Shown here: piece by piece, positions 1 to 9,618 of the stretch | How positions within the stretch are numbered: the first letter of the stretch is position 1 | How the letters are laid out: the number at the start of each line of letters is the position of its first letter | Source of the DNA: Demequina sp. | GTDB lineage: Bacteria > Actinomycetota > Actinomycetes > Actinomycetales > Demequinaceae | Reading direction: 5' to 3' | Assembly: GCA_024707205.1 (NCBI GenBank) | Contig: JANQAD010000001.1 | Span: 1,887,979-1,951,978, forward strand | DNA length: 64,000 nt | Made by a program: the position numbers and the translations under genes | The notes under the pieces: model-generated | What the model saw: the letters and a program-made list of their open reading frames with translations, nothing else | The model's database searches: none | Told to the model about the DNA's origin: nothing

Positions 1-36
1 TCGGCGACGAGCGCCAAGACCACCACCGTCAAGTAA
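1..36 (+). CDS. 3' end of an upstream gene, possibly an Ig-repeat surface protein
   Basis: The frame opening at base 1 reads SATSAKTTTVK and stops at TAA 34-36. The Ser/Thr/Lys-rich tail ending TVK resembles the end of the GH9 cellulase at 9619-13995 (ending STKVK), which closes an Ig-like repeat. This suggests, weakly, another exported protein with the same C-terminal module. Only 11 codons are visible, so the product cannot be named. Confidence 0.45.
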   Translation, partial: SATSAKTTTVK

Positions 37-98
37 CCGGAGTGGGGCGCTCGCGGCCCTCCTCCACACAAATTAGCCGTTGAGGTTCACTGGCCATA

Positions 99-126
99 GC
101 GTCGGGCCTGGTATTAGGCCCGACGC
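99..126. terminator. Perfect 10-bp stem-loop built from the AGCGTCGGGC repeat word
   Basis: GCGTCGGGCC at 99-108 pairs with GGCCCGACGC at 117-126 across an 8-base loop. It lies between the end of the gene stopping at 36 and the end of the convergent dehydrogenase gene at 176, where a bidirectional terminator is expected. There is no T-run. Each arm carries the 9-bp core of the word repeated across the window, like the inverted uptake-sequence terminators of Neisseria and Haemophilus. Confidence 0.55.
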
Positions 127-175
127 CGTGTGCCACTCTGCATATTGTGTGGAGGAGCGCCGTGGCTGGGTATGG

Positions 176-954
176 CTACCAGACGGAGTCGCCGCGAATG
201 ACGGCGTCGGAGCCGCCATCCACGAAGACCACCTGACCGCACAGGTGCGTGTTCTCCTCGCTCGCGAGCCAGGCCAGCAGCCGCGCCACGACGATCGCCT
301 CCGCGAAGCCGTTGAGCGGCATCGGCACCATCGCTGCGAGCCCTGCCTTCGCCTCGTCCGTCTCCATGAGCGGGGCCACCATCGGCGTGAGAATCACCCC
401 TGGAGCCACGGCGTTGAGCGGGATGCCCTCACCCGCCCACTCGGCGGTCGGCGCGTTGCGACGGATCCAGCGTGAGAACCCCACCTTCGTGGAGGAGTAG
501 ATGAGCTGGCCGTGCTCGGCGTCGGCGGCAAGGACGTCGGCGCGCGCGAGGGCGGCGGCTCGTTGTTGGCCACGAGGGCCTCGACGAGCTCGTCGTCAAC
601 GGGCATGAGGCTCGCCATCGAGGAGACGCCAACGGCGCGCGGCGCGTCCGACTCATCGAGCATCGGCCTCAGCCGCTCGAGCGTGGCGACCATTCCGAAG
701 TAGTTGACGCCCACCGTGGCGACGGTGGGGGTGGCGAGGCCCGCGACGGCGACTATCGCGTCGATGCGGCCCCCGGTGAGTTCGTGCACGCGCTCTGTCA
801 TGCTCGCGCGGCCGGACTCCGTAGTGAGATCCACGACGATGTCCGCGTCGTGGATGTCGACACCGATCACACGGTGTCCTTGAGAAGCGAGCAGGTCGGC
901 GGTTGCCTTTCCAATGCCAGACGCCGACCCGGTCACCACATAGGTGCGGGTCAT
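176..954 (-). CDS. Short-chain dehydrogenase/reductase, 3-alpha-hydroxysteroid dehydrogenase type (frameshifted)
   Basis: NAD(P)-dependent oxidoreductase of the SDR family, probably cytosolic. The N-terminal part (954 downwards) has the Rossmann glycine motif TGSASGIGKA at residues 8-17 and a VSSMASL strand with the catalytic Ser region. After a 1-nt deletion near 560 the other frame continues through YSSTKVGFSRW (catalytic Tyr-xxx-Lys), the NAVAPG motif and the end FVDGGSDAVIRGDSVW. The joined protein is about 259 aa, normal for the family. The gene ends tail-to-tail with the upstream gene, with a hairpin between. The break is one missing G in the codon pair expected as GAG-GCC, so it may be a sequencing error rather than a pseudogene. 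Substrate is unknown; the steroid label reflects the subfamily only. Confidence 0.75.
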
Positions 955-993
955 GTTGACACCTCCTCGTTGAGGCCCCTCGTACCCTCCACG

Positions 994-2260
994 CTAGGAC
1001 TGCGGCGCCCCCTTGGTGCGGGACCTTAGGCCCCCGAGCGACCAGGTTCCGAGCACGCCCGCCAGCACGGCAGAGGCCGCGAGCAGCCACCCAAGCGAAC
1101 TCGCGCTCAACGACTCGGTGGCCAGTCGGATCCACAGCCCAACCAGCACCATGGGCGCGGCAATGAGGCTGGCCGTCACCCAGCGTCGGGCCGTGCCGCT
1201 GAGCAGGTGGGCCGCCCCGCTCGCGAGGCCAAAGCCGCCGATGCCGATGCCGAGCATCCACGCGGTGTGGGCGCTCACCGGTTCGTAAGGCTCCTCGAGG
1301 AGCTTGCCGAGCGCGGCCATGAGCGTCACGAGGGACATAGCAACGACCAGGTGCCCTATCCACAAGGCGCGAGGTGGAATCGCGTCTGCGGGCAGGAGCG
1401 CGAGGCCCGCGGTGCCGCGCACCACCGCGATGAAGAACAACTCGCATACCAGGGCGAACGCTCCCGCGGCTGCCACGAGGAGGGCTCGGTTCCAGTGCTC
1501 GCTCGCGTCCGCGGCACCTATCAACTGCACGATCCCCCTCCCCGAGCACAATGAGGATGAAGAGCCCCATGCGCTCGCTCAAGTGCGCGGTGTCGCCGCG
1601 CAGGGCGGTGATGGTGGTGGGCAGCTCACGGCCCTCGCGGCGATCGACCTTGTGCTGCGGCGCGCGCTGCGCGCGCTGCCCGCGCCGACTGCGCATCTCG
1701 AGCGCACGGTTGAGCCGCTCTTGCGCCTGGATCACGCGATTCTCGCCCGACATGGTGGCGAGCACCCACAGGTCAAAGGCGATCCCGACGGCCCACCAGA
1801 CGTAGCGCGCGTCCCCCTCGATCCAGAACGACACGATCCACGGGATCACCCCGAAGGTGGCCTGCACTATCGGCATGTCCACCACGACCGCGGCGCGCGA
1901 CCACGGCCGCGCGATGATGAGCCTGCCGATGACGTACGCGATGGCGAACGCGCGCGCGTGCTCCCCATAGATGCCCGGCACCGAGGCCGCCATGACGCCG
2001 AGTATCGCCATCGAGGCGAAGAGCACCGCGATCGATGCGTTGTCCGCGAGCAGGTTGCCGTACGTGGTCACCGACGCCCATACGATCCAGAACGCCACGA
2101 ACGCCAGCGCGAGCACGGCCACGTGCTGCCAGGGCTGGTCATGCTCCAGCTGGAACGCCACCACCGAGACGCCCGCGACGGCTACGAGATCGAAGAAGAG
2201 CTCGGGCCACGAGGCGTGTCGCTCCGACTCCTCGGCGGTGGCTGCGGCGGCTTCGCTCAT
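994..2260 (-). CDS. ltrA: Low-temperature-requirement A (LtrA) family membrane protein (frameshifted)
   Basis: Integral membrane protein of the LtrA family, first linked to low-temperature growth in Listeria; biochemical role unknown. ATG 2260 begins MSEAAAATAEE. The N-terminal family block SWPELFFDLVAVAGV follows, then many hydrophobic helices with a basic stretch near 1600-1750 and the conserved LFILIVLGE segment at about 1540-1565. There the frame breaks in a C5/G5 run (1534-1538); dropping one base joins it to GIVQLIGAAD and the remaining helices down to the stop at 994. The joined protein is about 422 aa, in the usual family range. An in-frame GTG at 2278 is an alternative start. It is transcribed towards the dehydrogenase gene and may be co-expressed with it. 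Confidence 0.75.
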
Positions 2261-2372
2261 GTGCCCATCCTGGCGCACCCACCCGGCCGCGCGCGGATTG
2301 GCGCCACCGGGGTCCCGTCCGGTACAGTTGGTACTCGCGTTCGCCGCCCTTTGGGTGAGCAGACGACGCTAG

Positions 2373-2445
2373 GGCCCCGTTGTGTAGCGGCCTAGCACGC
2401 CGCCCTCTCAAGGCGGTAGCGCGGGTTCGAATCCCGTCGGGGCTA
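2373..2445 (+). tRNA. tRNA-Glu (anticodon CUC)
   Basis: A 73-base cloverleaf. The acceptor arm GGCCCCG (2373-2379) pairs with CGGGGCT (2438-2444), with a terminal G-U and discriminator A at 2445. The anticodon stem CCGCC/GGCGG encloses loop CTCTCAA, giving anticodon CTC, which reads GAG. The T-arm contains GGGTTCGAATCCC. CCA is not encoded. A strong terminator follows 8 bases later. No integrase gene or partial tRNA copy was seen nearby, so there is no sign of use as an attachment site. Confidence 0.95.
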
Positions 2446-2452
2446 CGTTCAG

Positions 2453-2478
2453 ACCTCGCCGATCACGGCGAGGTTTTT
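2453..2478 (+). terminator. Intrinsic terminator of tRNA-Glu
   Basis: ACCTCGCCG (2453-2461) and CGGCGAGGT (2466-2474) form a 9-bp stem with loop ATCA followed by a T5 run (2474-2478), a classic rho-independent terminator. It overlaps the last codons of the convergent DCC-family gene that ends at 2463. Confidence 0.9.
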
Positions 2479-2915
2479 GCGTTCCCTGGCACGTCGGCCG
2501 TCGTCGCGAGGCGAGAACGCCATTCGGCGACCAGTTCCGCTGGGGGCACTCCGCACGCGGCGTCCTCTGCCTCGAGTCGGGCCCGACGCTTGGCAACAGC
2601 CCCGTACGCGGCGTCTCGCCAAGCGCGGGGGAGCGCCTTCGCGACTCCCAAGGCGCGCCACGGCCAACCGAGCCTCGTCACGATGGCGAGCACAGCGTCG
2701 GACCGCGTGAGGCCCCGCTGGCCGTCCCACACCACGATCGTGGACTGGATGACAGTGCCTTCGAGGCCAGCGGCCGCGACGATCGCCTTGCCCACCTCGC
2801 CCGCGCTGCCCGCGATCTTGAAGACGGCGCGCGTGTCATGGCGGATGAGCCACGCGACGAAGCCGTTGCACAGCGCGCACTCGCCGTCGAAGACGACGAT
2901 CGGTGTTGCGTTCAT
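2463..2915 (-). CDS. DCC-family thiol-disulfide oxidoreductase-like protein (DUF393)
   Basis: A 150-aa protein of the DUF393/DCC family, thioredoxin-like proteins named after a conserved Asp-Cys-Cys signature. Near the N-terminus VVFDGECALCNGFVAW (residues 7-22) has the D-G-x-C-x-x-C pattern. A later segment, SDAVLAIVTRLGWPWRAL, is also typical. There is no signal peptide or membrane helix. The physiological substrate of this family is not established. Its 3' end overlaps the tRNA terminator, and its 5' end is divergent from the giant exported protein, with a direct repeat between them. Confidence 0.8.
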   Translation of the reverse strand: MNATPIVVFDGECALCNGFVAWLIRHDTRAVFKIAGSAGEVGKAIVAAAGLEGTVIQSTIVVWDGQRGLTRSDAVLAIVTRLGWPWRALGVAKALPRAWRDAAYGAVAKRRARLEAEDAACGVPPAELVAEWRSRLATTADVPGNAKTSP

Positions 2916-2931
2916 GCGGCCAGGTTAGCCA

Positions 2932-2951
2932 ACGTGAGACCTACGTGAGAC
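2932..2951. repeat. Tandem 9-mer direct repeat in a divergent promoter region
   Basis: ACGTGAGAC occurs at 2932-2940 and 2943-2951, an 11-bp period or about one helical turn. It lies between the divergent DCC-family gene (start 2915) and the giant exported protein (start 3024). Same-face direct repeats are typical of activator or repressor sites. The GTGAGA core also occurs in the palindrome at 14936-14950. Confidence 0.4.
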
Positions 2952-3023
2952 TGACTCTGCGCCTCGCGCTAGGTACGTTTGGCAGGCCAAGGTCAGTCGC
3001 CGTGCCGTCAAGAGGGAGGCGTT

Positions 3024-6000
3024 GTGTCACGACGTCGCCGCGTTGCGGTCGCGCTTGGTGCTGCCCTCCTCGCCGTGCTGCCGGTGGTGGCGCCCATGAC
3101 CTCGCCTCCAGCGGCCGCCGATACTGCTGGCGTCATTCCGGGCGCCTCCGCGCTCGGCAACACCGTCGCCTACCCGGATGTCGCTGCAGGTTCTGGCGGG
3201 GTCTATCACGGGGTTGTCATGGACTCCACCTTGGGCAGCCGGATCCTCTATGTGCGGTCCACGGACGCGGGCCGCACGTGGGCGAAGGTTGCGATCCTCA
3301 GCGGATCCATTGGGGTCACGCGCCCCGCGGTGGCCGCGGACGGAAAGCACGTGGCGGTGGCGTTCATCGGCGCCTGGACAGATGCCGACGGTGCGCATGG
3401 TGAGGCGCCGTACCTCACGACTTCGAGCGACGGCGGCAACAGCTGGACGCCCGCGCGCCGGCTCGGGACGTGGGCCACCGATGTCGACGTCGCCGTGGAC
3501 GGCGAGCGGACCTGGGTGATCTGGGGCGGAACGGGCGGCATTCGCGGCACGACAGACGGGGGCGAGACCTTCTTCGTCTCCCGCGCCCTGACCGGTGTCG
3601 CGAGCGCGCGGATCGCGGCCGAAGGCGGCGTCGTGAGCGCCGCCTATTGGGACGGCGGGAACGACATGGGGAACACCTATGTCGCCGTGGGCCAAGGCGA
3701 GAACTTGGGAGACTTCAGCAAGGTCGAGCACGCGAACCTGCGCGACGTTGCCGCCGGAGACGGGCTCGGGTACGCGCTGGTGACGGACGGCACGGACTAC
3801 TCCGTCCTCGCGTCTTCCCCCGGGGGCTCCCCGTCGAGGGTGCATGTGCCCTCGCCGGAAGGAGGCTGGCCAGGAGGGGACTTCACCACGGCGTCGGCCG
3901 GTATCGCGGCGAGCCGTGGGCAGGTGACGTTCGCAACCTGTCAGGCGGGCAGTGTGTGGGTGTCGCAGTCGACTGACTGGCCGACGTTCGGCGAGCCGGC
4001 GGCGACCACGACCTTCGATGATGCGATCGGATCGCCATGCAGGCTGACCGTGAGCGCGGCCGCGGGGGGCTCGGACCCACAGCCCCGATTCGACTGGTCC
4101 GTGGCCCCCCACTACACGGACACCAACGGCGACGGGCTGCCGGAGCCGCAAACGCGTCGGGCACCCCTGCCGACAACGTGATCGTCGGCGACAACGCGGT
4201 GCTCGAGGTGACGCTAGACGGCTGCGCGTCGCTCGCGTCTTCGGGCGGGGCGTTCATCACTCACTACGTGTGGTCCGTGAATGGCACCAAGTGGCGGATC
4301 TTGACCATTGCCAGGGCCCCACGATCGAGGTCCATTCCGGCGATACACCAACGGTGCGGCTCGAGGTGCGCGACGACCATGCGGGGCGCGCGGTGACGAG
4401 CCGCGAGATCGCACCAAAGGACCTGGTAGTCGTCTCGCTCGGCGACTCGGTCGCGTCCGGTGAGGGCTCGCCGCTCCGCGACCAGAGCGGCACAGCGGAG
4501 GTCGCATGGACGGACAGGTCCTGTCACAGTTCGCCGTACGCGGGGCCTGCGCTGGCAGCCAAGCAACTCGAGGACGCGGACCCCCACACGGCCGTGACCT
4601 TCGTTCAACTCGCGTGTTCTGGTGCCGCGATCGTCGACACCTTCGACGACCCGAGCCACCGCAAGGGGCCGGGCGACGCCGACGACCCGTCCACGGGGGG
4701 CGTCAAGGACGCATACGCGGGGGTCGAGCACGCCAAGACGTGTGACAGCCCCGGCACCCCGTGCCCGTCGCAGCGCCCGTCGCAGCTCACCCAGATGCAG
4801 CAGCTGCTAGGCCCGCGGGACGCGGATGCCGTCCTGGTCTCCGTTGGCGCCAACGACGTGCGATTCTCCGGCACCCTCAAGTCCTGTCTGCTGCCGCCTA
4901 TTGCGCTCCCAGGGCTTATCAACGGCTGCAATGACGGCGCGGCCGCCGGGGAGCACGACTCCCGCATGGACGAGCTCCCCGCGCGGTACCAGCAGCTCGC
5001 CAACGGCTTCGACGCCGCGAGTGTGGACCCGGCCACCGTCCACATCACCGAGTACTTCGACCCCACCGGAGACAAGTACGGCGTCTCCAATCTGCGGTGC
5101 GTGGGCAAGCCGGAGGGGCTGCCGGCGCTGGACGTGCCGACCGCAGGGCTGTGGGCGCTCGCCTCGAACGTGGACCTCATCACCGACTCCGAGGCGATCT
5201 GGGCGCGCAGTCACGTGGTCGCCGGCCTCAACGGCGCCGTTCGCGACGCCGCCTCAGGGCACGGCTGGGACTACGTTGGCGGCATCACGAGCCGCTTCGC
5301 CACCCACGGCTACTGCTCCGACGAGCCGTGGATCGTGCGCTTGGGAGAGTCGGTCACCAAGCAGCACGACGAGTTCGGCGCCTTCCATCCCAACAAGGCC
5401 GGTCAGGAGGTCTACGGCGACGCGCTGTACACCCACCTGGCACCCCTGGTGCAGGTTCCCCCAACCAAGGTGACCGACGCTGCTCCCGGCGGATCTGCCT
5501 CGGTGGGCGACGTCGTGGTGCTGGCGAGCGACGTGTGGGCAGCGCACCCGGAACTGCGCTCGGTGACCCTGACGACGACGGGCGGGCAGCCCCTCGTGGG
5601 AGCCGTGCGCAGGCTGCAGAGCGGAAGCGGATGGGGCGAGGTAGCAACGGACGGCAAGTCCGCCGTCGGCGTGTGGGCGGGAGAGCACGGCGGCTTCGCC
5701 GCGCAGATCGCGAGCCGTCCCAACGCCACGGTGAATGCGGTGTCGGTGGTTCAAGCGAGTGACGACGCCTCGCGGCTCGTCACGAACCGCAAGACCGCCG
5801 TGCATGCGACGCTTTCGCTCGCGGGCGCGGGGGCGAGGGCCACGGCGGTGACCACCACCGTGACCGCCCACGGCGACCTTGGCGACACGCAAGTGTTCGG
5901 TCCCACGACGGAGCAGGTGCTGCTGCAGCCGGGCGTGAACGACGTGCTGCTGCCCGTGGACGAGGTGCTGGAGGCCCCGCCCGGAGCCACGCTCGTGGCA

Positions 6001-9000
6001 ACGGTCAAGGTGGACGATCCTCCCGGCGCCGCGGAGGGGGACGATGTCGACAACGAGCTGAGCACATCGACGGGCGCCTTCGCGCCCACGATCGACACGC
6101 GACCCCTGAAGGTTGTCTTCATCCCCCTCGATTTCGGCTCGGCAACGGTCACGTGCGGTGACATCGCGACGCAGGCGAACATCTGGGTGGCATGGGCGCA
6201 GCAGCTGCTCCCGGTTCCCGACTCCGGCGTTCAGGCGAACCTGTCGTGCACGCCTGAGCTGCTGGCAACGAGCGCGAGCGCGGACGGCGTTGCCCAGGCG
6301 CTCGGCGAACTGGACCTCTTGGCCCGCGAGTCCGGCGTGGACTCCGTGGTTGGAATCGCCCCGCACGGCTGGCTCGGCAACGCGCTCGGCGACAGCTCCG
6401 TGGCCAGGGCGAGCGTCACGGGCCGGTCCATCATCATCGACTCGGGAGCGCCGCAGGCCACGCTCGCCCACGAGCTGGGCCACAACCTGGGGCTCGAGCA
6501 CTCGGAGCTGCCGCCCGCCACCGGGGCGTGGGTGAGCCGCAACCGCATCATGCACGGACCGGACTTCATGAGCGCCGTGACCGACGGCACCACCCAAGAG
6601 TGGGTGTCCGGCGAGACCTGGGACCTGCTCACTGGGGCCATCGCCGAGGGCTCCGCGCCGCAGCAGCCGGAGCCGGGCGGTTCCGCGTTCTGGGTGCGCG
6701 GAGTGATGCCCCTGAGCGGCGACAGCCTCAGCCTCGACCCGTTCATCGACGACGGCAACATCCCCAGCCCGCCGCCGGACGGCTCCGACGTCAGCAGACT
6801 CGTGGTGGTTCCGCTCGCCGGAGACGGCACCCCGAGCGGCGCGGCGGTCCAGGTTGGACTGACGCGAGACGAGAGTCTCGGCGGGGACGAGGGCGCGACG
6901 CTGCGCTTCGCGCAGAAGGTCGTTGCCCCTGCGGGCACCGTCAAGTTCCGGTTCATCGTCGACGGGACGACGGTGGCCGAGCGCACCCTCGGCAGCGCCC
7001 CCACGATCTCGTTGACTTCGCCCACCGCGGGAACCTCGCTTTCTCGCGCGGACACGATTCACGTGGCCTGGACCGTCAGCGACCCGGATACCAGCGATGA
7101 CGTACCCGCTCCAATAGTCAACCTGCTTGTCTCCGATGACGGCGGCGCCACGTGGCGCCCGCTCGCGAGCGGCTTCACGGGCAGTTCCGCGGACGTCGCC
7201 GTGCCGCGAGACCTCGGCGGGGACGCGATCGTCGTCCGCGCGGTGGCGTCGGATGGCGTGCATCTGCGCTGGGCCGACTCCGGCACCTTCAGCATCGACC
7301 CCGCACCCAAGCTCACCTCCGACCGCATTGCGTTCGTCTCGGGAGACCCGGACGTTGGGCGCCAGGGCACGGGGGGCTGGGCGGGGATCCGCCCCACGTG
7401 GGACCGGATCGGCACCATGAAGCCGGATGGCACGGACGTGCGTTTCTTCGCTCTGCCGACGGACGACGAGGACCCTCCGGGCTGGACCATGCCGGCCTCG
7501 TACTCGTCGCCCACGTTCGGACCAGACGGGCGCATCTACTTCCGCAAAGGCAACGGGCGCGTGGTGTCAACGGAGGCAGACGGCACCGATTTGCGCAACG
7601 AGACCACCTCCACGTCCGCGTACGGCGCATTCTCGACGGACGCCAACCGCAGGGGCTGCCTGTCGATGAGCGCGGACGGCAGTCGCATGCTCGTCGACCT
7701 CACAGTGTTCGAGCGATCGGGATCTGGCTGGACCCCGATCGCCGGGCTGGAGATGTTCCAGAACTTCTGGGGGCCCGCTCCCGGAAACTGGAACGGGCTG
7801 TTCCCGTTCTCCGGTGCCCCGATCATGAAGAGCGACCAATGCCCCGTGCTGTCGCCGGACGGCAAGCACGTGGCGCGCGCGTTCTCCGTCGAGGCGGAGA
7901 CTACGGCGCCCGGGGTCGCCGTCGTCACTGTCGATCCGGGAGCGACGGACTTCCTTCAGTGGCGCTTCGTGACCGAGGCCGCGGACTCCACGCGGATGAG
8001 CGCGAGTTGGCTCGACAACCACGACCTGTTGGTCACGAGGGGCAAGGCGGGCACCGATCAGGCGACGTTGCAGCGGGTCGACCTCTCGAACATCCCCGCG
8101 ACCGACACCTCGGGCGAACGGCCGGTGCTTCTCCCCGCGGCCGCGACCAACCTCGGCACGATCACCTGGCCGCAGAGCACCGCGCACGACCGCGCGCCCA
8201 AGTTGCTCTCGGACGGCCGCTACTACGGCGACGCGCAATGCGGCCTGTGGGTGGCGGGCACCTCCACCACTGTGGTGCCCTCGGGCTACGTCCCCGGCAG
8301 CTCCACATGCTTCACGCAGTTCGCGTGGGACGACGACGCCGGCTCGACCGGGGGCGGAGGCGACACCATGCTCGGCCTCGACCCCTCACAGGCCCCTGAC
8401 CCGGCCGCACCAGGGCCGGCTGATCCGGCGCTGGTCGAGGAGGGCCCGCCCGCTCCCGGCGCGGGGACCGACGCTTCCCACCCAACTCCTGACAGCGTCG
8501 GGCCGTCTTCGTTCACGATCGCGCCGGGGCAGACCGCCGACCTGGTGCTGAGCAACAACCTTGGCGCCCTGGTTCGCTACGAGGTGGATCCCAATGTGGT
8601 GCAGCCGCCCGGCGGGGGCACGGTGACCGCAACCGGCGACGTGGACAGCGCGACTGAGCTCATCACCACGTGGGGTCCCGTTACCGTGAGCGCCGATGCC
8701 GCCACCGCGGACGCGACGGGACCGGCACGGATCCGCGTGCGCGCCGTGGGCGCAACCAGTTGGGACACGATCGAGATCAACATCGCCACGCCGCTGCGTC
8801 CGTCCGCCTCAGATGACGAGCTCGTGGTGCAGGCCGGTGTCGAGGCCACATTCCCGGAGTCCGCGCTGCTGGACAACGACTCACCCGCGCGGCCGGGTGC
8901 GGAACTGTCGGTCATCCAGCTCAGCGGATACGACCGCGGGTCCGCGTTCCTCGACGCCGACGGCGTGGTCCACGTTGTCGCGTCTGATGCGGGAACCGGC

Positions 9001-9528
9001 ACGTTCACGTACGCGGTCGCGGAGGACAGATCGACCGCATACTCGACCGCCACGGTGACCGTCTCCGCTGCGGACACGCCCGTTCCGGTGCTCTCGATCT
9101 CGCTGAGCTCCGCGAAGGTCCACCGCGGCGACACCATCACGGTGACCGGCTCCGGCTTCGCGGCCGACGAAGAGGTCACGGCCGTGATGCACTCCGGCGA
9201 GCCGTTCGAGATGGGCGCGGTGAGCGCCGACTCCACGGGCCGAATCGTGCTCACGTGGACCATTCCGCAGACCGCCGAGATCGGCTCGCACAGGATCGTG
9301 CTGACCGGCGCCAGTTCCGGCACGGTGGAGGGCGCACTGCAAGTGGTCGCGCCGGAGACCCAGGGCGGTGGCGACCAGGGGACGGGCGGCGGCGGACAGT
9401 CGGGGACCGGCGGCGGGCTCTCCGGGACAGGCTTCGATGGCGGCGCCTACGCCGCGATCGCCCTCGCGTTGCTGTTGTGCGGCGCCTTCATGATCCTCAT
9501 CGCGCGGAGTCTCAAGCACCGCAACTGA
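3024..9528 (+). CDS. Giant exported protein: sialidase-like repeats, SGNH esterase, zinc metalloprotease, beta-propeller-like region, C-terminal anchor (two frameshifts)
   Basis: About 2,168 aa once two 1-nt gaps are closed. The GTG at 3024 follows GGGAGG at 3014-3019 and opens an RRRR signal peptide ending PPAAADTA. Modules in order: Asp-box repeats STDAGRTW (near 3260) and SSDGGNSW (near 3425), as in sialidase-type propellers; an SGNH/GDSL hydrolase with GDS (4441-4449), GAND (4846-4857) and HPNKAG (from 5386); a zincin motif HELGHNLGLEH (6469-6501); a TolB/propeller-like stretch (about 7320-8330); a Pro-rich linker (8380-8480); two Ig/cadherin-like domains (8800-9350); Gly-rich spacer, LSGTG, hydrophobic helix and KHRN tail, which fits a sortase-like or membrane anchor. 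The frame breaks near 4145 and 4290; adding one G at each restores continuity (EAANASGTP and GTKVADLDH). Carrying esterase and peptidase centres on one chain is unusual. Substrate is unknown; cell-surface or extracellular polymer attack is inferred. Confidence 0.75.
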
Positions 9529-9578
9529 GCGCTTCGCACGGCGCGCATCACCATCGAACACGATGACCGGTTGGGTCA

Positions 9579-9607
9579 TGACGCCAACCTACTTTCGGCC
9601 GGCGTCA
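9579..9607. terminator. Weak hairpin between convergent genes
   Basis: TGACGCC (9579-9585) pairs with GGCGTCA (9601-9607) across a 15-base loop, in the gap between the ends of the giant exported protein and the GH9 cellulase. There is no T-run, so a terminator role is tentative. Confidence 0.35.
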
Positions 9608-9618
9608 CGACCGCGCCG

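Noticed and set aside
2373-2445. tRNA-Glu as an integration site for a mobile element
   Set aside because: No integrase, no repeated 3' tRNA fragment and no composition change nearby.
5254-7263. A 669-codon minus-strand frame opposite the giant exported protein
   Set aside because: The plus strand encodes clear SGNH and zinc-protease motifs here; the antisense translation has none.
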